From: a virus
Length of the DNA: 46,841 nucleotides
IMG/VR virus record: IMGVR_UViG_3300030117_007801
Location: 1-46,841 of that record
Reading direction: 5' to 3' (one strand)
Under the pieces are notes generated by a model. That model had not been told where the DNA came from, ran no database searches, and was given only the letters and a program-made list of their open reading frames with translations. Position 1 is the first letter of the stretch; every line of letters begins with the position of its first letter. The position numbers and the translations under genes are program-made. Shown here piece by piece: positions 33,561-44,200 of this stretch.

Positions 33561-35458
33561 TGAGTTATTTAATTTCAGGTTTAAACATAAAAAATATTTC
33601 TGATTACGATAGCTCTAAAGCTTACGAGAAATATGATATTGTCGATTACCAGCTAAATACAAATTTTTCTGCTTACCCAAGTTATACTGGTTTAGGTGGT
33701 GAAACTGGTTTAAATTATTGGTTTAATAATGAATTTTTAGAAGAGTTTAATTTAGATTCTTCTACTTTTGTTACGGGCTGGAGAAATAGATCTGATTTTA
33801 ATATAGAAGATGTTGAGTATAAAACTTTAATTCAGAATTCAGATGAAGAAAATGCAAAACCTGTAATTGATTTTAATGCAGATTATTTGACTTTAAAAGA
33901 AAACGAGTATTTATCAGGGGAAGATTTTGATTCTATTGATAGAACTATTTTCATATGTTTTGAAGCTTCTGCTAAAAGTGATTTTAGTGAGCAAAAACTT
34001 TTATATTTCGATAAATCAAGCGGCGCTCATGTAACAGAATTCCCTACTGGTCCTTCTGGTTTATTTCGTATAAAAGGCGAAGATTCTTTAGGCTCTGCAA
34101 AGATAATAATTGATGATGAAGAGTTTTCGGCTGTTTCTCCAATATATGAAACACCTAATATAGTTACATTAATTCAAAATGGGCAAGGAACTGGGCCAAT
34201 GATAGAGGTGAGACAAAATGGAGTTTATTTAGGTAATTATTCTAATTTTTATTCAGGCTGGATGTCCGGTTTTATGGAAATAGGGAGAAATGATAACCCT
34301 AATGGCATAAAATATTATGATATGTTTGCTTTTGATGGAGTTTTAAATTCATCAGAAATACAAAATTATGAAAAGTATTTGTTTGAAAGTTATTTTGATA
34401 ATGAGGGTTTGTATTTTGCCAAGCAAGATGTTCCGGCTGATATACGAAAAGCTCCAACAACTTATACTGGTATTGATTATTGGACAAAAAATATAGATGA
34501 CTTATTTAAGCTTTCGTATGGTAGTAGTGCTCAGTTTTCTTCAAAATTATCTAATATTGATTTTGGAGACGGTTATAAATCAGTTTTATCTAGGAATACA
34601 AATACTTTAAACTCATCTTTTGATTTAAGATACGAAGGCTTAACTGATAAACAAGCCAAATCTCTAATAACTTTCTTTGAAAATTCTCCAGAAGCGCCCG
34701 TGAAAAGCGAATATGAATCTTACAAAGGTGTAACAATAGATCTTTTCCAACCTTATAAGAAAAATGCAGAAGTATATTTTTTAGATATATCTCACGAAAC
34801 CCCTTATAATAATATAAACAATGTTTCAATAAAAGGAGAATCTTTATATGATAGCAGTTTAGATTATAAGGGAATGTTAGTTCAGCTAGACGAAGTGAAT
34901 ATTAGAACCTATAGTGATTCTTTAGTTGGCTTTGAGCATGATGATGTTGTTTATGTAGAAAACTCTTCATATAACGAGAGAGGTTATTATTTTTACACGG
35001 GGCAAAATACTGAAGGGGCTTTAGCGGAAGCTAAAAGACCTTTAGGCAATGACTCATTATTCACAAAAGATTTTTATTTTAAAGTCGATATAAATTATGA
35101 CATAAATTCTAAATTAAGAGTTACATCTTCTGATATGCAGGGGGCAACTAATCAGTATAAAAAAGATGGTATAAATTATAATAGGTTAGAGCTGGATTTA
35201 AATTTTTCTAGTAGGTCGAATAAAGAAGCTCTAGCTATTTTAAAGTTCCTAGACGACAAAGCTGGTTACAAATTATTTAGATACACATTGCCGCAACCTT
35301 ATAATAAAACAATGAATTTCTTTTGCCCAGAATGGAGTCATACTTATAACTTTTTTAATAATAACGATATAAACGCTAAATTTATACATTATACCGATGG
35401 AGGTATGGCAATTAATTTAGATCCAGTTTTTAACACCAAAATAAATTTCACTTCATGA
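33560..35458 (+). CDS. Lambda M-like minor tail protein with inserted LamG-like domain (632 aa)
   Basis: DFGDGYKSVLSRNTNTLNSS (from residue 334) and the following LTDKQAKSLITFFEN are the lambda gpM family core. A related second segment, NRLELDLNFSSRSNKEALAI then PEWSHTYNFFNNNDINAKF, ends the protein. Residues ~40-275 look like a concanavalin/LamG beta-sandwich that closes KYYDMFAFDGVLNSSEIQNY EKYL, the usual end of LamG-like folds. Lambda M is only ~110 residues, so this is greatly enlarged. Starts within TAATG of the upstream gene and ends in an ATGA overlap with the next. Glycan binding is inference. Confidence 0.65.
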   Translation: MSYLISGLNIKNISDYDSSKAYEKYDIVDYQLNTNFSAYPSYTGLGGETGLNYWFNNEFLEEFNLDSSTFVTGWRNRSDFNIEDVEYKTLIQNSDEENAKPVIDFNADYLTLKENEYLSGEDFDSIDRTIFICFEASAKSDFSEQKLLYFDKSSGAHVTEFPTGPSGLFRIKGEDSLGSAKIIIDDEEFSAVSPIYETPNIVTLIQNGQGTGPMIEVRQNGVYLGNYSNFYSGWMSGFMEIGRNDNPNGIKYYDMFAFDGVLNSSEIQNYEKYLFESYFDNEGLYFAKQDVPADIRKAPTTYTGIDYWTKNIDDLFKLSYGSSAQFSSKLSNIDFGDGYKSVLSRNTNTLNSSFDLRYEGLTDKQAKSLITFFENSPEAPVKSEYESYKGVTIDLFQPYKKNAEVYFLDISHETPYNNINNVSIKGESLYDSSLDYKGMLVQLDEVNIRTYSDSLVGFEHDDVVYVENSSYNERGYYFYTGQNTEGALAEAKRPLGNDSLFTKDFYFKVDINYDINSKLRVTSSDMQGATNQYKKDGINYNRLELDLNFSSRSNKEALAILKFLDDKAGYKLFRYTLPQPYNKTMNFFCPEWSHTYNFFNNNDINAKFIHYTDGGMAINLDPVFNTKINFTS

Positions 35459-38229
35459 GCACAGATTACTATAAAGAATTAACATTAAATGAGTTGCCTA
35501 CAGGTTTTGGGTTATATACCGGTGTGCAAATAGTTAACAAAGCTTTCATGGGGGTGACTTATGATGCGACATTATCTTCCACTAATTTGGGTTTAACTGA
35601 AACTCAAATAAATAATGATATAACTTTTTTAGAAGATACAATTTATTTGTCTTCAGAAAAAACTCCTCAAGGTAATTTATCGGAGGGTCAAATCTCTTTA
35701 GATCCTGCGGAAACAGGTTATTTTTATATACTTCATAAAGCGTTTAATAATTTTAAACCTACTGCTACTGCTACCGCTGGTAATGAAACAGCGAAGTTAA
35801 CAATAGAATCAACTTCTTATCTGGGTGATTCAGATTTAGATATAGAAATTTTTATTACAGGTAAGAGAGTTGTGGATTTAGATGTTGATCCTAAACGAGT
35901 GAAAAATTTTATTGCCGAAAAATCTTACGCAAACGCTTTATATTCTTTGGATTTTTCTTGGACTTGTGAGGAGCCTAATTCTTATGTGACTGGTTTCAGG
36001 TTGCATTTAGCTAGTAATTCAGATTTTTCTACCCCTGTTTTTGATTCTCCTTACGAAATACCAGTCGGGATAAATTCTTCTAATTTGCAGCCTTTGTATG
36101 GAAGTTATGTAGGTTTGTCTGGCATGGAATTTTCTAAAAAAATTGATTTTGATCCTGTTCAAGCTAGTGCTCAACCTGCAATGTACGCGAAACTTGTTCC
36201 TGTTAGCCCTTTTGATGATGGTGAAGAAGCAAATGACCCAATTACTTATGCTTATGGTATAGAAGATGGGTTTTCTTCTAACGATTTTAATCAACAAGTT
36301 GTTGATGGTTCTTTTGCTTCACCCGGAAGCGATTTAAAATTTGTTCCCGGCCATTTAATTTTAGAAAAAGATGTAGGTGATGGAATTGGGAATTTTGATT
36401 TAATGCAGTTTTTGTATGAATCTAATAATAATTCATATGATTTCACTTTTTATTCAGGGGTCACTGTTAGGTTTTTTGGTAGCTCTAACAATCAAGGGTT
36501 TATAGAAGCTTCAACTACTAATGAAAGAGCTATAACTTTTAATTATAGAGATGATTTTTATTATAGTGTTAATTCAGATGATAATAACACTTTTAGGTTA
36601 AATTTGGAATTTAACAATGTTAAAGTTTTGGGAGCTAATGGTGAAGGAGCTACAGTTAACGCACTAATGCCTTTGCATTCTAGTAATCAACAAAATGATG
36701 TTTCAACTACTCCTCCGCAAGATGGCGGTGATCTTTTTGAATTTGATAATTTTGACACTTCAAACTTAAAGTTTCATTACTATATATTAAAAGACACTAA
36801 AAGTATTTTTTATTCAGGTAGAGGTGGCACACGGGTTAGGAAGGTTAAAGATAGTGAAGATTTCTTCAAGTATATTCCTGGGTTTAAAATTAGCTTTGAA
36901 GATTTTAATTCTAAGAATTTTATAACTGATTCAGATTTTTCTGAACCTGAATCGAATGATTCTAATTTTCCTATAGGTAACAAAAGTTCTATTGGAGGTT
37001 TGAATTTTTCAAGCACAACTAAATTCCCTAACATATATTTAGGTTTCAAAGATAGATCTATATTTGATGAAAGAAATTTCTTATTTAGATTTACAACTAA
37101 AGATATAACCGCTAATGCTGGCACCGCTACAAATCAATGGTCGCCCGTGGTAGATAAATCACTGAAAAACGAAACAATTTTAAAAACAAGTGATGACGCT
37201 AATGTTTTAACTGTTAGAGAAGCTTATGGTAGAAAGTTTTATGAATTAGCAAGAGCTGGAACTGAAGGAGAAAGTAATAGTCAAATTAAGGCTATAAGAA
37301 CTGCTAGCGAACTTGGCGACTTTGGTCCTGTATATTCAACTGATATTTACAGACAATATTTTACTATTTTAGTTTTTGCTCTAGCCACAGATCAAGCGAG
37401 TAATTTGTTTAAAATGTTTGCCCAAGATGGAGCTTCTGATGTTCATAAATTTTTGCCAAATCAAGATAACAATTATAACAATATAATACAATCTCGCCCC
37501 AATGAAAGGCTTTATAATTTTACTTTTCATCCAGATGACAATAAACTCACTGCGGTTTTTGCTGGTTCTGCATTGAATAATTCATTGTTTTTATCTAATA
37601 AGAACTTTAAATCTGGTGAAGGCGGGGGAAGGTTTACGCAACCTAACCGTTTAAAATACAGTACAGGTGGATTAGATTTTCTTTATCCAAATTTCTTTAA
37701 TCATAATTTATCTAGCACTGTTTCTAATCCGGGCGCTATTCCGGGCAACTTTACCGTGAAGAATGATGGATCTGAAAATGCTAATTACGGTTCTTTTTGC
37801 ATGTTTTTTGTTAAAATGTTTCCAACTGTTACTCCTTCGCAATCTTCTTATGCAGGGTATAGCGTATCTGATTTAACTTATGTAAATACTCAGTTAACAT
37901 ACAATAATACATGGAATATACATAGCCCTGAAATCAATAATATGACATTTCATCAAAGAATACAATTACATAACGGTTCTTATAATGGGGATGTTAATAC
38001 AAGAATGTTCCTTTTTGATTATATGTACGGGGTGGCAGATACAACAACAGAAAGAGACGATAAATGTGATGAAATTATTGGTTACTTAAGTGATTACTAT
38101 CAACCTTTATTATTAAAAAGTCAGTCTGACCTATTAATAGGTCAGCATAGTGGAGGCCAAAATACTTCAATAAATTTTGGATTACCTTTAGGTCATCCTT
38201 ACTTAAACATAAATTACAAAAATGTCTGA
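35455..38229 (+). CDS. Large tail-tip protein of unknown family (924 aa)
   Basis: I do not recognise a family over the full length. Residues ~165-270 resemble a fibronectin III-like beta sandwich (YSLDFSWTCEEPNSYVTGFR ... PAMYAKLVPVSPFDDG). The C-terminal ~330 residues may be another LamG-like fold: FTILVFALATDQ, then GVADTTTERDDKCDEIIGYL as the final helix. The start is coupled to the M-like stop (ATGA) and the end overlaps the L-like start by 8 bp, so it belongs to the tip operon. Lambda has nothing between M and L. Probably a tip decoration or receptor-binding subunit. Confidence 0.6.
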   Translation: MSTDYYKELTLNELPTGFGLYTGVQIVNKAFMGVTYDATLSSTNLGLTETQINNDITFLEDTIYLSSEKTPQGNLSEGQISLDPAETGYFYILHKAFNNFKPTATATAGNETAKLTIESTSYLGDSDLDIEIFITGKRVVDLDVDPKRVKNFIAEKSYANALYSLDFSWTCEEPNSYVTGFRLHLASNSDFSTPVFDSPYEIPVGINSSNLQPLYGSYVGLSGMEFSKKIDFDPVQASAQPAMYAKLVPVSPFDDGEEANDPITYAYGIEDGFSSNDFNQQVVDGSFASPGSDLKFVPGHLILEKDVGDGIGNFDLMQFLYESNNNSYDFTFYSGVTVRFFGSSNNQGFIEASTTNERAITFNYRDDFYYSVNSDDNNTFRLNLEFNNVKVLGANGEGATVNALMPLHSSNQQNDVSTTPPQDGGDLFEFDNFDTSNLKFHYYILKDTKSIFYSGRGGTRVRKVKDSEDFFKYIPGFKISFEDFNSKNFITDSDFSEPESNDSNFPIGNKSSIGGLNFSSTTKFPNIYLGFKDRSIFDERNFLFRFTTKDITANAGTATNQWSPVVDKSLKNETILKTSDDANVLTVREAYGRKFYELARAGTEGESNSQIKAIRTASELGDFGPVYSTDIYRQYFTILVFALATDQASNLFKMFAQDGASDVHKFLPNQDNNYNNIIQSRPNERLYNFTFHPDDNKLTAVFAGSALNNSLFLSNKNFKSGEGGGRFTQPNRLKYSTGGLDFLYPNFFNHNLSSTVSNPGAIPGNFTVKNDGSENANYGSFCMFFVKMFPTVTPSQSSYAGYSVSDLTYVNTQLTYNNTWNIHSPEINNMTFHQRIQLHNGSYNGDVNTRMFLFDYMYGVADTTTERDDKCDEIIGYLSDYYQPLLLKSQSDLLIGQHSGGQNTSINFGLPLGHPYLNINYKNV
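38126..38145. other. Perfect 20-bp palindrome in coding DNA
   Basis: CTGACCTATTAATAGGTCAG equals its own reverse complement. It lies 77-96 bp before the L-like start, inside the 924-aa gene. Candidate protein-binding site or hairpin; coincidence is not excluded. Confidence 0.6.
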
Positions 38230-40408
38230 TTTATTTTTATTAAATAGCAAACAAGTTATTGATTTGTTCGAAATAAAATTGAACGATCTTGATGGGTATT
38301 TTAGGTTTCATGGATCTAAAAATTTCAATAGAGATTTAGTTTTTAAGGGCAACACTTATCTTTATATACCTTCAGAAATTTCTAACGTTCAATATGATTC
38401 TGAAGGAAAACAAAATAGACCTACGTTTTCAATATCTAATGCTAATAATTTTATTAGTGATCTTTTGGTTGGTAGGAATAGTTTATTAGGTAGAAGATTT
38501 TCAAAGAAAAAGCTTTTGGCGAAAGATTTAGATGCTGTTAATTTTGGAGGAGATTCTCAGAAAAATCCTATAGGTCAATCTAATTTTAGAGATTTTATTC
38601 AAGTGGACACCTATACTATTCACAAAAAGAATTTTCAAAACAAAGAGAAAGTAGAATTTGAATTAGCTAATATATTAGATATAGATGGTTTAACATGTCC
38701 TAAAAGAAAAGTTTTTAATAATTCTTGCCAGTGGACTTACAGAGGTGCTGGATGTAATTATGGAAAACTAGCTTCTTATGACGGTCCTACAATTGCGTTG
38801 CTGGATTATAAATTTGATACTCTTCAAAATGTTTTATCTTTTGAGAATTTTGCTGCTGATAATTTAGGTAATTATGTAAGTTTATGGTTAACTGACCCTA
38901 AAAGCAATGGAACTTTTTCAGGCAGGGAAGATTTTCGAATAAGACGTAGTTTTCCAGATGAAAAAAGACTTGGAGCCGGTGCAACAGCTGCTTTTAGTGT
39001 TTTAAGCGACTGGTCTAATTCTGCAGGTACTGTTAATACTGGAAATACTGGAATAATTATAAATGATAATAATATAACTTTAGAGGGGAAACCCAAGTTA
39101 TATAATGAAATCAGTGTGCTTAATACAAAATACTTAAAACCAAAACAAGGGGGTGGTTCATCTCCAGTTAAGGGTACTTGGATGTATAATGAAAGATCTG
39201 TCCAGCTAAATACAAAAACCCCGGCAGTTCTTTTTAATGGGGGAGGATCTCCTCAAAGATACACCAGTATAGCTAATATTGACACTCTAAAAATAGTTAA
39301 AGATTATTCTGATACAGATAAAACTATTTTTTATGTCGGTGGTCTTTCTGGTATGTTTGATAAAAGTGGTTTTCTTCCTAATACTGATAATAATCTAAAT
39401 GAGATTAATTCTAGGTTAAATGCTGTAATTAGGTCATCTGCAGCTTCAGGTTCAGATCCGGGTGATTTTGTGTTTGGTTTTGATGACGATGGTAACAACG
39501 GCACAAGTAGCAATGACCTGAGTAACAAAACAGGAGCAAAAGTTTACTCTATAAATGGTGAGCAAATATATAGCCCAACTCAATCCGGTTCAGCCGACTT
39601 TGAAAAAGCGCATATTTTTTGCATTACTTTACCAAAAGGAAGTAATAAAGAAGTTTCTCTTTATGAAGATGGAAAAAATCTTTTTATGGACAATGGTGGT
39701 TCAAAAACTATTGCTAATACGGGTTTTAAAAATTTATTTATAAATGAACAACCAACAAGCGTAACCGATCCACTACGCGAAAAAGCTAGTAATTGCTTTC
39801 TTTCAGAAATTATAATCTTTGAAAAAATATTAACAGATGACCAAATTCTTGGTATTAGCGCTTATTTAGCTAAAAAACATGGCTTAAGCATAAGTCCTGA
39901 TGCAGCAAATGTAAATAAAGTTTTTGATAATACAATAGTTCGTCCTGACCATTTTTTCCGTGATGGAGAAGGCAATTTAGGAGTTCCTGTGGCAGATTCA
40001 GATGACAAAGCGTTTTTAAAGACTTATAGAGATGCTTCGTCTGACAATAGCTATGGGTTAGAAAATATGCACTTTAGGGGTGATTATGATAGTAATACAG
40101 TATACGAAAAAGGAGATTTTGTAAAATTAGATATTGAGATAAATTTTGATTTTGAAGATGATTTGAATAAACAAAACAATGCAATTCCTTCTAGATTTTT
40201 TATTTATGTGGCTGATTCGGCTTCTAAAGGTATTCACCCTTTAAGTAATTCGCAGGTTTGGATTGAGGATAAATGTTCTAAAAAATTATCTGGATGCGGT
40301 TTACGATTTAGAAACGAAAGCCTTGATCAATCAAACGTAAATAATGTTAAAATACCTTTTGGTGGCTTTCCGGGTACTGTGACTTATGACTACAAATTAC
40401 CAGATTAA
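38222..40408 (+). CDS. Lambda L-like minor tail protein with split Fe-S cysteines and inserted LamG-like domain (728 aa)
   Basis: Residues 1-158 match the gpL N-terminal region (IDLFEIKLNDLDGYFRFHG, PTFSISNANNFISDLLVG). CQWTYRGAGCNYG gives C169 and C178; CSKKLSGCGLRF gives C685 and C692. The x8 and x6 spacings equal those I remember for the four [4Fe-4S] ligands of lambda gpL, where only ~22 residues separate the pairs. Here about 506 residues intervene, with a concanavalin/LamG-like domain at ~300-560 ending FLSEIIIFEKILTDDQILGI. An extra C159 precedes. Ends PFGGFPGT, as gpL proteins do. Overlaps the K-like gene by 23 bp. Cluster and lectin roles are inferred. Confidence 0.75.
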   Translation: MSDLFLLNSKQVIDLFEIKLNDLDGYFRFHGSKNFNRDLVFKGNTYLYIPSEISNVQYDSEGKQNRPTFSISNANNFISDLLVGRNSLLGRRFSKKKLLAKDLDAVNFGGDSQKNPIGQSNFRDFIQVDTYTIHKKNFQNKEKVEFELANILDIDGLTCPKRKVFNNSCQWTYRGAGCNYGKLASYDGPTIALLDYKFDTLQNVLSFENFAADNLGNYVSLWLTDPKSNGTFSGREDFRIRRSFPDEKRLGAGATAAFSVLSDWSNSAGTVNTGNTGIIINDNNITLEGKPKLYNEISVLNTKYLKPKQGGGSSPVKGTWMYNERSVQLNTKTPAVLFNGGGSPQRYTSIANIDTLKIVKDYSDTDKTIFYVGGLSGMFDKSGFLPNTDNNLNEINSRLNAVIRSSAASGSDPGDFVFGFDDDGNNGTSSNDLSNKTGAKVYSINGEQIYSPTQSGSADFEKAHIFCITLPKGSNKEVSLYEDGKNLFMDNGGSKTIANTGFKNLFINEQPTSVTDPLREKASNCFLSEIIIFEKILTDDQILGISAYLAKKHGLSISPDAANVNKVFDNTIVRPDHFFRDGEGNLGVPVADSDDKAFLKTYRDASSDNSYGLENMHFRGDYDSNTVYEKGDFVKLDIEINFDFEDDLNKQNNAIPSRFFIYVADSASKGIHPLSNSQVWIEDKCSKKLSGCGLRFRNESLDQSNVNNVKIPFGGFPGTVTYDYKLPD

Positions 40409-40724
40409 TACTAATATTTTTAAAGAATCTTTATTAAAAGAGTTGAGGGAAAAATCAGTTAATTCTGAATTTGAGATTTGTGGGTTTGTTTTAAATGGGT
40501 GTTTTTTAGAAAGATCTAACGTTCATCCTGATAAAAAAAATTTTTTTGTTATATCTCCGAAAGATTGTGTTTGGGATAAATCAGCTGTTTTGTTTCACAG
40601 TCACCCTAAGCATATAGACAGAAAAGGATTCTCTGAATGGGATATAGAAAATCAATACTATTTTAATTTAGATACTCTTTTATACAGTGTAAATAATGAT
40701 GAGTTTTACTTTAGAAAATCATGA
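40386..40724 (+). CDS. Lambda K-like JAMM/MPN+ metallopeptidase, minimal form (112 aa)
   Basis: E30 (FEICGF) and HSHPKHIDRKGFSEWD, with H71, H73, S83 and D86, form the JAMM metal-site set. The loop between HP and Ser is two residues longer than the common form. Lambda gpK also has an NlpC/P60 peptidoglycan hydrolase domain; it is absent here. Starts 23 bp inside the L-like gene and overlaps the I-like gene by ATGA, preserving L-K-I order. In phage tails JAMM proteins are thought to process tail assembly proteins, perhaps the neighbouring I-like one. Confidence 0.8.
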   Translation: MTTNYQINTNIFKESLLKELREKSVNSEFEICGFVLNGCFLERSNVHPDKKNFFVISPKDCVWDKSAVLFHSHPKHIDRKGFSEWDIENQYYFNLDTLLYSVNNDEFYFRKS

Positions 40725-41269
40725 CAGAAATAAAATTCAAAGGTGTGTTAGCTGAAAAATTTGGAGAAATTTGGAAATTAAATGTTTCTTCTGTTCTAGA
40801 GGTGTTTCAAGCAGTGCAAGCTAATATTTCACAAGAAGGTAATTTATTTGCTGACTTAAGAAAATTTTGTACTCACTTTATTGTAACTGTTGATGGTTCT
40901 ATTTTACCGCCTCATTTATTAAATAGTAAAATTTTAAAAAATAACACTAAAGTAGAAATAGTTCCTGTAGTTCAGGGGGGAGGTTTAGAGGCTATTGTTC
41001 TGTTTGTAATAGGCTTAGCTTTAACTGTTTTATCAATGGTTTTAATGAAAGCTTTAAGCCCTGATTCTCCTAAAGATGTTGCCACAAGTTCTAGAACTTT
41101 AGGAAAAGTTAGGAACGTTTTAAATAGAAATATAGTAGTTCCTTTAGGTTATGGTAGAATGAGGGTAGGTAGTGCTGTTATATCTAATAATTTTTTCGTA
41201 TCTTATAGTGAAGAAGGTGAGTCGCCTTCTTCTTTAATAGAGCAAACTTTAAAGACAAACTTTGAATAA
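40721..41269 (+). CDS. Lambda I-like tail assembly protein with beta-grasp N-terminus (182 aa)
   Basis: Residues 1-85 (MTEIKFKGVLAEKFGEIWKL ... KVEIVPVVQ) have the size and strand pattern of the ubiquitin-like beta-grasp domain known in gpI. G86-G87-G88 follows directly. Then a hydrophobic stretch EAIVLFVIGLALTVLSMVLM (about 90-110) and a Ser/Arg-rich tail (RNIVVPLGYGRMRVGSAVIS). Overlaps the JAMM gene by ATGA. The family acts in tail tip assembly and is not in the mature virion in lambda. Confidence 0.75.
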   Translation: MTEIKFKGVLAEKFGEIWKLNVSSVLEVFQAVQANISQEGNLFADLRKFCTHFIVTVDGSILPPHLLNSKILKNNTKVEIVPVVQGGGLEAIVLFVIGLALTVLSMVLMKALSPDSPKDVATSSRTLGKVRNVLNRNIVVPLGYGRMRVGSAVISNNFFVSYSEEGESPSSLIEQTLKTNFE

Positions 41270-41276
41270 TTAAATT

Positions 41277-44200
41277 ATGATTTACGATAAAGATGAATTT
41301 TTTGTAACTTCTGCTGTATCAAGTATTAATGAAGGTAGGTTGGTAGAAGATACTAGTGAAGATTCTAGCAGTGAAAATGAAAGCACTCAAGATCAAGGAG
41401 CTTTTAAAAAAACAAGCACTAATAAATTAGAATCTACTCAGTTTTTAAAAACTGTAGATTTAATATGCGAAGGCCCTATAGAAGGTTTAGTTGATAAAGA
41501 GGGTAATTCTTTAAAATATTTAGGGGCTGAAGAAGTCAGTGATTTGGTTTTAGCTAAAGGAATTTATTATAATGATGTCGCTTTGTTGGATTCTAATACC
41601 AATAAATTTAATTATGTTACTTCTAATTTTAAAATAGATTACGGAGAAGAGTTTTCTAGTTTTGGAGATTTTCCTTCAACTATTTTTAATTATAAAAAAC
41701 AAATGTTTTTGAATGAGAATAACCATCAACTAGGAGCACAGGGTGGGGTGAGTAACGAATTTTTTTCTATAAAAAAAGATGGAGGAATAGTTAGCTTTTT
41801 TGGGGCAGCGACGCAGAGACTGCTAAATAAATTTACTAAAGCTTCTGAAATTTTATCAAAAATAGAAAGCGCTAAAAGTGACTGCACTCCATTTAATCAT
41901 AAAATTAAAAACAAATATTGCGATTCTTTGAAAGTGCAAATTGCTATAGACAGTTTATATTCTATCACCAGTGGTGGGAGTACGGCGTCTAGTCATTTAG
42001 AATTTGTTGTTCAATTATCAGAAACGGCTTCGGCCAATACGGTTTATACTTATGTTTCTATAAATGGGGTATCAAAGGGCGGCGTTTATGTTGTTAACAT
42101 TCCTTTTGAATTAAATTTAGTTAACGATGGTTTAAGAGAGTATATTGTATCAGTTTTTCCTTTAACCGCGAAAATACCGCCTACTACAGCTGATGTAACT
42201 AAAAATTTCAGTGTTCATTCAATAGTTGAACAAGTCAGGAAAAAAGGTATTTTTTCTTACCCTTTTTCTTCTAAAGTTTCAGCGGTTGTTTCTTCGGATC
42301 ATTTTCAATCAGATCCAGATAGAACATTTGATTTAAAGTTAAAAAAAATAAATATACCAGTTAATTATGATCCTGAAGCTAGAGAATATTCTGGAGTTTG
42401 GGATGGTACATTTGCCCCGTTTTTAAAGTGGACAGATAATCCTGCGTGGATATTTTATGATATTTGCGTGAATTCTAGATATGGTTTAGGAAATGGAGCA
42501 ATAAATGAAAAAGATTTAAATAAATGGGACTTATATAAAATATCTACTTATTGCGATACGTTAGTTAAAACTTTTGCTCCCCAAAAATATAAAGAAGACG
42601 AATTTTCTACAGCACAATTTGCTGGCCAAGATTTGAAGGCTGTGTATATAGATAAAAGTGTAAGCGGTTTAAATTTGCGAGATGCAAAAGTAAAATATTG
42701 CCCTGTTTATAAGGGTGGTGATTTTTATAGTAAAAACGGTGGAGCTCAAAATTCTATAATTTATTTATATGATTTATATAACGAAGTTGATGGCAGAGTT
42801 TTTTCTAATAATTTTAAAAAAATTGTATGGAATGTTAGAGAAGGTAAAATAGAAGAAGGAAAATTTACTGTGACAGCTGAAGGTCAAGGTCGTGTTTTTA
42901 GATTAGATTTAGGTAACGATTTTGGAGCGAAGAGTAAAATAGAAAGTTATCCTAATGACGATTTATTGAATAAAGTTAAAGAAGATATAATTGTAGAAGA
43001 TGATCCTGAAAAAGATTTAAGTATAAGATTAGGTGCTAGTTGTAAAAATTCTGAAGAAAAAGCCAAACAATCTGTTATTTTGTTTTATTCAGAAAATTAT
43101 TCTGATCAAATACAGATAGAACATATAGTGAATTATTTTTCAGAAGATATATTTCCTTCAGATTATAGACCTAAAGATCCTTCAACAAACAGAATTCCTG
43201 TTTTGAAAGGAAGGTGTGTTCCTAAATGTATTGGTTACTCAGACGCTTTAGAAAGCAGGTTTACTGCAAATGTGTATATTGATAATAGCGTTGAGTGTTT
43301 AAAAATATTAAATGATTTAGCTTCTATATTTAGGGGAATGGCTTATTATAAGAACAATTTCATTACTTCAACTGTAGATGTTGATAAAAGACCTGTATAT
43401 ACATTTAACAATACTAACGTAAAAGACGGCTTATTCACTTATGCTTCAGGAAGTTTAGATGGTAATTACAGTGTTGCAAAGGTTTTGTATAAAGATAAAA
43501 ATAATGTTTTTGAAGATGCTGTTGAAATTATAGAAGATTCAGAGTTAATTAAAGAATATGGTATAGTTGTAAAAGAGATATTAGGTTTTGGTATAACTAG
43601 TAAAGGTCAAGCAAGAAGAGCCGGTGAATGGATGTTGGCTACTAACCGTTTTGAAAATGAAACTGTGGCTTTTGTCACAGATATACAAGGTTTAATTTTA
43701 AGCCCTAGTGATGTTATAGAAATTAAAGACCAACAAAACTCTTCTTCGACCATTCAGGGAAGAGTTGTGTCTATTGATTATGATGATTGTTATATTATTG
43801 TAGACAGAAAAATAGATGTCAACTTAATAGATTCAGAAATTAATTTTATAGTGGATTCTACTGTGGTAAACCCTTCAAAAACAGTTTCTTCAGATGGTAT
43901 TTTTGATGCAAATCCTAATTTTCAAAGTTTTACTATTCAGTCTATAGAGAATAATACCAATAAAATATATCTCCACAAAACAAATAATATAGATTTTTTG
44001 CCAGCTGTGTCTGCGGGTACACCGTTTACTATAAATGCAATTAGAAGTAATGAGCCAACACAGAATCTTTATAAGATAGTAAGTATAGCAGAAGAAGACG
44101 CTAATCAGTATTCTTTTTTCTGTATTAAGCATAGCCCTAATAAATACTCTTCGATAGATGATAAAACATTTGACGCAAGAGAAGAAAATGCTGGTGGTCC

